NCBI GenBank assembly: GCA_002633005.1
Contig: NMRA01000080.1
Location: 339,291 to 403,290, forward strand
From: Phoronis australis
Taxonomy: Eukaryota > Phoronida > Phoronidae
DNA: 64,000 bases
Direction: 5' to 3'
Shown here: positions 60,101-64,000 of the stretch, in pieces
Layout of the letters: each line of letters opens with the position of its first letter
Numbering within the stretch: position 1 is the stretch's first letter
The notes under the pieces: model-generated
The model's input: only the letters and a program-made list of their open reading frames with translations
Told to the model about the DNA's origin: nothing
The model's database searches: none
Program-made: the position numbers and the translations under genes

Positions 60101-60217
60101 ACAGGAAAATAGGATCGAACATACCTACTAGTCCAAGCTAAAATGCGACCAAGAGCGTGATTCCTGAGTTCGGTATCGCAGCTGAACAGCTCCTGGCCAA
60201 TCTGGCACCATTCATTC
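47948..60217 (-). CDS. LAS1L: LAS1L, ribosome biogenesis endonuclease (10 exons found; first exon and C-terminal tail not found)
   Basis: Exons in gene order: 60217-60125, 58988-58827, 57996-57924, 56607-56497, 55221-55120, 54235-54129, 53353-53268, 51177-50986, 49108-48985, 48107-about 47948. All junction phases agree. Seen: the N-terminal HEPN region (NEWCQIGQELF, ALVRFVNLL, LPMWLVDLRHDATH with the R-X4-H nuclease motif), an acidic Gln-rich linker, and the LAS1L middle and C-terminal parts (GYLVSTEEQL, LIQFWWPVIKTLHH, LPWREVVRKC, DRNEQDRLF). Known role: with NOL9/Grc3 it cuts ITS2 in pre-rRNA in the nucleolus. Missing: the start with the usual VV-x-WL motif, and the far C-terminal tail that contacts Grc3. 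The gene converges on the ZC3H12-like gene. Confidence 0.9.
48985..49108 (-). CDS. LAS1L: LAS1L exon (LPWREVVRKC)
   Basis: Acceptor atcttttttag, donor AG|gtatta. 40 codons with LPWREVVRKCALEPCKGTRE and LIN; matches the DWPRMVESCLGSPCW...QLLRI block of LAS1L. Phases 1 and 2 fit its neighbours exactly. Confidence 0.9.
49603..50686 (-). repeat. Second copy of the CTCF-core element, inverted
   Basis: Runs from agagcaacgcggagcgttga to tatgtgggcgcataaaaa, the reverse complement of the ends of 16218-17494. Plus-strand cores: ccagtagagggcat (about 49692), ccactagaggc twice (about 49978 and 50002), ccactaggaggcgc (about 50148), ccactaggtggcgc (about 50309) and ccactagggggcac (about 50453). Fewer units than copy 1, and a GGAC tract at its end. 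Confidence 0.8.
50583..50627 (+). repeat. (GGAC)n microsatellite
   Basis: cggacggacggacgg-type tract at the edge of the dispersed element; the other copy has only a short relic (ccgtccgg). Confidence 0.85.
50986..51177 (-). CDS. LAS1L: LAS1L exon (FWWPVIKTLHH)
   Basis: Acceptor attgttcttgcag, donor G|gtgaca. 63 codons: ILDNNELPVDLIQFWWPVIK, FLLDQLSDRL, then RITAGWISCLASASAK. Matches FSQFWQPLLRGLHS, ALLERMLSEL and ILRWTVELIVANTK of LAS1L. Confidence 0.93.
52587..52815. mobile_element. MITE with CTGGGGC ends (copy 2)
   Basis: ctggggctcattctaagaaa with actgacttgg at the left; aacttaagtcagtttgttgg with aatgggcctctgg at the right. Same family as 47664-47913, more diverged. Confidence 0.75.
52926..53163 (+). 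repeat. 28-base tandem repeat, about eight copies
   Basis: Unit agtgaactgtcagttcgtct plus caagcact; copies differ at a few sites (gtcggtt, gtcagtt, atcagtt). Confidence 0.9.
53268..53353 (-). CDS. LAS1L: LAS1L exon (GYLVSTEEQL)
   Basis: Acceptor atgtttcag, donor G|gtatgg. Encodes KSLVRWLVQPGYLVSTEEQL, close to the LDAFLDDGFLVPTFEQL block of LAS1L, one of its best-kept segments. Confidence 0.92.
53354..54128 (-). other. LAS1L intron with a large palindrome
   Basis: 775 bases between exons 54129-54235 and 53268-53353; 40 percent of it is the palindromic element 53441-53751. Confidence 0.8.
53441..53751. mobile_element. 311-base foldback element with about 70-base perfect arms and an inner hairpin array
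   Basis: Left arm 53441-about 53511 and right arm about 53681-53751 are exact reverse complements (ends aaaatgacttattcttatta / taataagaataagtcatttt). Between them a unit of about 50 bases, gccgaagagcggggcccc with ctatattaatatag and gggccccgccgaaagg, recurs about four times, each a hairpin itself. The inner part is GC-rich against an AT-rich setting. Confidence 0.85.
54129..54235 (-). CDS. LAS1L: LAS1L exon (middle region)
   Basis: Acceptor ttttctttttgctag, donor AG|gtatga. 35 codons, basic stretch SEQKKKRD, then SVVNLLNDLQKLKNED, matching the VECVLAELKG...ENRE part of LAS1L. Joins the next exon through an AG|G arginine codon. Confidence 0.85.
54236..55119 (-). other. LAS1L intron
   Basis: 884 bases; nothing seen in it. 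Confidence 0.75.
55120..55221 (-). CDS. LAS1L: LAS1L exon (linker)
   Basis: Acceptor ttttcag, donor CAG|gtagat; 34 codons, phase 0 at both ends. Begins KEYWDDSSDQTTGE, is acidic, and ends in a Gln-rich helix ILVQYQQQQYQ. Its place matches the variable acidic linker followed by the LLVSYEEEQ region of LAS1L. Assignment rests on phase, splice sites and position rather than on close similarity. Confidence 0.75.
55222..56496 (-). other. LAS1L intron
   Basis: 1.3 kb, AT-rich; nothing recognised. Open frames here have no domain. Confidence 0.75.
56497..56607 (-). CDS. LAS1L: LAS1L exon with HEPN catalytic motif
   Basis: Acceptor ctcctttcag, donor AAG|gtaaga. The 37 codons include LGLPMWLVDLRHDATHSHMP. 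The R-H-D-A-T-H string is the R-X4-H ribonuclease motif of Las1 (human RHELTH); both arginine and the two histidines are kept, so cleavage activity is expected. Ends TALTWLK, matching VLDWLQ. Confidence 0.95.
56608..57923 (-). other. LAS1L intron
   Basis: 1.3 kb. Has a local near-duplicate, cagatctgacagaatgtcgatgc and cagatctgacagaatgttgatgc (about 56823 and 56880); otherwise nothing recognised. Confidence 0.75.
57924..57996 (-). CDS. LAS1L: LAS1L exon (HEPN)
   Basis: Acceptor atttttttaag, donor GAG|gtaggt. Encodes FVNLLTESQQSKQF and HVIAQE, matching RFVNLISE and CLAQE of LAS1L. Ends in phase 0. Confidence 0.9.
57997..58826 (-). other. LAS1L GC-AG intron
   Basis: Begins gcatgt on the minus strand and ends tttttttaag. 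Contains MITE copy 3 (58523-58783), whose end lies about 45 bases from the donor. Confidence 0.75.
58523..58783 (+). mobile_element. Non-autonomous element with CAGGGCTTGGAAT-type ends (copy 3)
   Basis: Begins caggacttggaatgatg, ends gaaaattccaagccctg; flanked by gtaat on both sides, a possible target duplication. Lies inside the GC-AG intron of LAS1L. Confidence 0.7.
58827..58988 (-). CDS. LAS1L: LAS1L exon (HEPN)
   Basis: Acceptor tattcgtttcag. Encodes KLPKVIECTSFLVRAAVDD, a linker, then ISLSYATALVR, matching ELPLAVxxTADLI and LLYGMALVRF of LAS1L. The downstream boundary is AG|gcatgt, a GC-type donor: only this cut leaves the AG that joins G of the next exon to give R-F-V-N-L. The nearest GT (CAT|gtagtc) would shift the frame. 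Confidence 0.9.
58989..60124 (-). other. LAS1L intron
   Basis: 1.1 kb; nothing recognised. Confidence 0.75.
60125..60217 (-). CDS. LAS1L: LAS1L exon (first found; HEPN N-terminus)
   Basis: On the minus strand: acceptor tgtgcttatag, donor AG|gtatgt. One base, then NEWCQIGQELF and ELRNHALGRILAW, matching EWxxV..LF and ALNRIxVW of LAS1L. It starts at phase 2 (one base completes a codon), so at least one upstream exon with the start codon must exist at higher coordinates. Confidence 0.9.
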
Positions 60218-60518
60218 CTATAAGCACACAAAAAAGTATACATTACCATGAAATTTCATTCTTGATCAAATGTTTGTCAAAACCTGATCGCATATTAAAA
60301 GTAAGCTCTACCCCAGGCAGGTTCCCTTTCAGAATAGGTCTAAGGATCATCAAACAAAAGCAAATAGGTTCAGTTGGATCCTGTTTTGACAATTTCATTT
60401 CACTATTCCTTTCACGAGACCAGCTTGGAAAGAAATCGGGCCCATAGCACAAAAAGACTATTTTTACATTTGCCATGTTAAGATAGATTCAGTTGACTTA
60501 AACTAATAAAAAAGAATG

Positions 60519-60770
60519 TGGGTGGCCTTATGTGATTTGCAGTGCATCAGACAAAAGAATGCATGTGGCCTTATGTCATTTGCAGTGCAGCAGACAAAAG
60601 AATGCATGTGGCCTTATGTCATTTGCAGTGCATCAGACAAAAGAATGCATGTGGCCTTATGTCATTTGCAGTGCAGCAGACAAAAGAATGCAAGTGGCCT
60701 TATGTCATTTGCAGTGCAGCAGACAAAAGAATGCATGTGGCCTTATGTCATTTGCAGTGCAGCAGACGTG
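60519..60770 (+). repeat. 43-base tandem repeat, six copies
   Basis: Unit tgtggccttatgtcatttgc plus agtgcagcagacaaaagaatgca; the ggcc mark recurs at 60524, 60567, 60610, 60653, 60696 and 60739. Since 43 is not a multiple of three, all three plus-strand frames stay open, which makes false overlapping frames. Confidence 0.95.
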
Positions 60771-61325
60771 CGCAGGCCTCCCGACTGGGCCTTAATGTGA
60801 CAGTTTAAACTCAAAAACTTATACACATGACGTGTGGCAGTGGTTTTACAGAGAAAGCTGAACAATTTAGGATTCAATATGGCGAAACTAAAACATAGTT
60901 TCTTCATTTCTTTCACAAAATATTACATTCTATACCTTTAAGTAGCTAGCTCCAGACAAAGTTATGAAAACTTGTGGGCATTCAGAACAGTACCAAAAAG
61001 TCTTTGAAATGTGAAAACGTATCAATATTGGTGATCATATTTGTATTTAGGTTGACGAGATTCTAGTATTTTCTTCCCGACCAGCAAATGATGCTGGAAA
61101 ACAAATGTTGAGCACCAGGACTTGACACAGTGACCTGCTACCTTATATCAGCTGAGCTTCATATGCTTGCAACCACAACTATGGAGACAACTTGACACGT
61201 GAACAACACTATTGTAGGCAATTACACCACCGTGCGGTAACTTTTTGTCTCTAGGCCGACCTTTTCACGGAATTGCCCATATGGGGGAAATGTTTTGTGT
61301 GTACACATAGAATATTGCATTTACA

Positions 61326-62120
61326 AATGTTGAAATCCATATTCCAGGATTTCCCAGGAGGCTAGGGAGTCTAAGTCTTGTTGACATATTTGGCAATTAT
61401 GTGGGGAAGCAGTAGGTCTATAGAGGACTGCATCATTGGCATAGAGACGGAGATTTGAAGGAATAGAATCAGGAAGGTAGTTAATTTTAAGTATGAAGAA
61501 TGCAGGACCAAGGCCATAACCCTAGGGTGCCCCTGACTAAACTGGGGAAGAATCTGAGAACTTGCCATCGACACTCTGTGTTCTATGAGATGGAAAGCAT
61601 GAGATCCAATTGTGAGTGAGACCCTTTCACCATAGCATCTGATCTTCTCCAAGAGTCTTGCACAACATACCTTATCAAAGGCTTTGCAGAAGGCCAGCAC
61701 CACGACATCGGTTTAAGTGCCTGCCTCCATAGTTTGTAGTAGGTCATCTATGAAGGTGACACATTGTGTTTTGTATGATCTACAGCTATGACAACCATGC
61801 TGACAGGTGCAAAGCATATTATATGTGTCAAGATGTGGCATAGTGTTAAAGACAACTATGTGCTCCATAAGTCTGGAGCCTATGCAGGTGAGTGATATTG
61901 AGCAGTAATTTGAACCCAAGGCTTCATAGTCTTTTTTAAAGATGGGTATTACATTTGCAGTTCGCCATTCTGACGGGAGAGAAGATGATCGATAGCACTT
62001 GGTAAAAATATCCTGCTTTAAGAATGTGAGCAGATACTTCATCTGGCCCAGCAGATTTATGACGATTGAGGTTCTGCAACATTTGCTGATACCGTCATTG
62101 GAGAAAGTTATACCAAGCAT
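61326..62120 (-). pseudogene. Decayed CR1/jockey-like LINE reverse transcriptase
   Basis: On the minus strand: SSLPSEWRTANVIPIFKK, YCSISLTCIGSRLMEHIV, CQHGCHSCRSYKTQ, FIDDLLQTME, VVLAFCKAFDKVCCARLLEK, then after a shift RLYANDAVLYRP and DLDSLASWE. These are the ordered blocks of CR1/jockey-clade reverse transcriptases. Stop at 61713 region, frameshift before the polymerase box, and YAND in place of YADD show it is dead. Confidence 0.85.
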
Positions 62121-62614
62121 CGAGTTATAGGCCTATATGCCTGTAGTGGCTAGTGCCTTTGTTATGTTGGGCATATCTGTACCATTGTCTTTTGTGAAGG
62201 CCAAGGTAGAACGTGAATTTTCCTAACACAGGTAACTAATTTAGTTTAGTCAAGGACGTCACTTTTTACTCACATCGGCGTAAAGCTGTATATTTAGTAT
62301 ATGGGCAGCTTTGCATGAAGACTACCACCCGGCATGACGACATGTGGGCAACACTGTTGGCCGGTTAGGGTCTACAATACTTCCCATCGCTTTCTGTACT
62401 AATTTCGTCCCGTGAATTTTAAACGGGCGGTAGGTGAAATCTGCTCACCAATTAAGAGTTTCACCTCTTCAAAAATACATTCTACACTTAAAACTACCAC
62501 TAACTTTCTTCAGTGATCCTTTCTCCTTCTACACATATCTTCAATGAAGCTTAATTATAAGAATTAAGGTGACTTTGGAAAAGAATTCCAACTCCACTTT
62601 TTAGGTCACCATTA

Positions 62615-62830
62615 TTTTTTTCACCGTGCGCGCGATAACCGCAAAATATTTCAAATGAGTCCCGTGAGTAAGGCAAAGGCTAGCGCGAGACTGAACAAAG
62701 CGCGTGATGTGGCGCGTGACACTTGTAAAATAGCATGGGAAGATATCAGGTGAAATTTGTTACATTTGTGTCCCTTGGACTTTTTTCTTTGTCAACAGGC
62801 ATGATTTCATGTAACTTCCTCAAAATGGCA
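62615..62830. promoter_or_regulatory. CpG-rich stretch, possible promoter between LAS1L and a divergent gene
   Basis: Clustered CpG (gtgcgcgcgataaccgc, gctagcgcgagac, aaagcgcgtgatgtggcgcg) in otherwise AT-rich DNA, upstream of LAS1L. A plus-strand ATG in good context follows at 62825 (see findings). Inferred only. Confidence 0.3.
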
Positions 62831-63166
62831 CCCGGTAAGAGAAACTCGAGTGAACCGCGATCAGATTTTCATGGATATGTTAAAGTCAGTTATGTTGACT
62901 AAATGTGTTAATTATAACTCTATGAGCATATCTGCATGTTTCACTCGACTTTATTTGCTGAATTTCAGGTCGATAAGAATTTAGATAGTAGATCTCTAGA
63001 TAACATGAACCTAGGCAGTGACTGCTGGGACATAGGATGGTGGAGCTCCTATAGGCGCTTCATATGCCGAAAGCTTTTCGGCGAATTATGCCTTGCAATG
63101 ACTAAAATATCGAAGTCACATTGTTATAAATACGTTTTGCTCACAAAGGGACACCTTGATGTATGT

Positions 63167-63404
63167 AATTTCTTCCAACTCAAACAAATACACCCGTTAT
63201 CAAACCTTTTCTTCGAGCAGTCCCTTGTTCAGTTCCCAAAATCAGTAACTCACCATTTTTAATACTCCCCACGCCAGGGGATATGACATCATACCACCTG
63301 GCACAGTGTTAAAAATGGTGAGTTACCAATTTTAGAAACTGAATGAGGGAGTGCTCAAAGAAAAGGTTTGATAACGGGATTATTTGTTTGAGTTGGAAGG
63401 AATT
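63167..63404. repeat. Foldback with about 95-base arms
   Basis: Left arm 63167 to about 63266, right arm about 63305 to 63404; ends aatttcttccaactcaaaca and tgtttgagttggaaggaatt. Arms match at most positions, with about 40 bases between. Imperfect, so an older element. Confidence 0.85.
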
Positions 63405-64000
63405 TAATACATCGACGGCTTCCTAGGCTAAGGCACATCAATAACTTAGCTGCCACAGTAAAAACTACGACTACTTCCGTAAACAAGTCCTTGTCTTCAG
63501 TCATTTCCTACTGTCTGTTCAGCCTTTTCATGTGAAAAACACATTTTCCGTTGTGTCAGACTTCTAATTCCGCGTTTTTTCAAATTTCCCGCACTTAGAC
63601 AGATCATTTCGTGACCTTCCTGCAATTGCCGTCCATTCGTAACTCATTGGATTATTCCGTACCATATTTGACCTTGACCGGAAGGAAGCATATTGCTACT
63701 GTGTGGCGACTTTTTGGGAAGATTTTTGTACTTTGACCGCGAATTTGTTGCGAACTCGGTCGAGCTGGACAAAATAAATGGTATTGGGAGAAAGAACAAT
63801 TCCTCATGGTTTGTTGAACCTCTGTTTTTTGGAAATTTATTGAGTTTTGTTTGCTATGGATGGCTGAAGTGAACCACCCGTGGAATTTCTAGTCCACAGT
63901 GTCATACCTTGTAGTATATATATAGAGTGTATTGGGTACGATCAGAAGCTGAGGACGCCTGTAGCCAAAGTTGTCTCTCTATGCACAAAAGCTATTTATA

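Larger units (their letters stand above)
60218..64000. other. Upstream part of LAS1L and beyond
   Basis: Must contain, or lie before, the first LAS1L exon, which was not found. Holds the 43-base array, a decayed CR1/jockey-like reverse transcriptase, a CpG-rich stretch and an inverted repeat. The end of the window (63405-64000) shows nothing recognised. Confidence 0.5.

Noticed and set aside
60516-60808. Three overlapping open frames with repeated Cys/His-rich text
   Set aside because: They are the three frames of a 43-base tandem repeat, not genes.
62260-62350. Minus-strand ATG frame with a strong donor (gtgagt) as LAS1L start
   Set aside because: Its phase (1) does not fit the next exon, which needs 2, and no WL motif is present.
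63958-63990. Minus-strand LWLQ text before a GT as possible LAS1L first exon
   Set aside because: The W-L-x-x-x-E-W spacing fits, but the donor is poor and the preceding residues do not match the VV motif.

Overview
The window is animal nuclear DNA, most likely from an invertebrate bilaterian (a marine deuterostome or a mollusc-like animal; the species cannot be fixed). It holds two multi-exon genes with canonical splice sites, long AT-rich introns, many short inverted-repeat elements, CA and CAA microsatellites, and decayed LINE retrotransposons. No bacterial-style operon, tRNA, rRNA or CRISPR array was seen. Most short open frames in the window are noise within introns or repeats.

Gene 1 (+ strand, 8236-34493) is a six-exon ZC3H12/Regnase-type ribonuclease. 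Every intron phase agrees and the model gives 984 residues. Order of domains: an N-terminal KH-like region resembling N4BP1/KHNYN, a UBA-like helical domain, the NYN/PIN nuclease with its acidic residues, a CCCH zinc finger, a long low-complexity region with a Gln/His run, and the conserved C-terminal domain. The KH-like part combines features that vertebrates split between the N4BP1/KHNYN and ZC3H12A-D families. The presumed 3' UTR carries two hairpins with perfect UAU triloops, the target type of Regnase-1, which suggests self-regulation.

Gene 2 (- strand, about 60217 down to 47948) is LAS1L, the HEPN-type endonuclease of pre-rRNA ITS2 processing. Ten phase-consistent exons were found; the first exon and the far C-terminal exon were not. 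One intron uses a GC-AG boundary. The two genes converge, the same neighbours and orientation as ZC3H12B and LAS1L on human Xq12, so this looks like very old microsynteny.

Region by region: 1-8235 is upstream non-coding DNA with a foldback and a diverged direct repeat. 8236-34493 is gene 1, with introns holding an array of CTCF-core-like motifs (16.2-17.5 kb), a small foldback (20.4 kb) and a 4x25-bp higher-order repeat (28.25-28.5 kb). 34494-37193 is the probable 3' UTR. 37194-47947 is mostly non-coding with a decayed Tx1/L1-like LINE. 47948-60217 is LAS1L with MITEs, an inverted second copy of the CTCF-core element, a 28-bp tandem array and a 311-bp near-perfect palindrome in its introns. 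60218-64000 holds a 43-bp tandem array, a decayed CR1/jockey-like reverse transcriptase, a CpG-rich probable promoter and a large inverted repeat.
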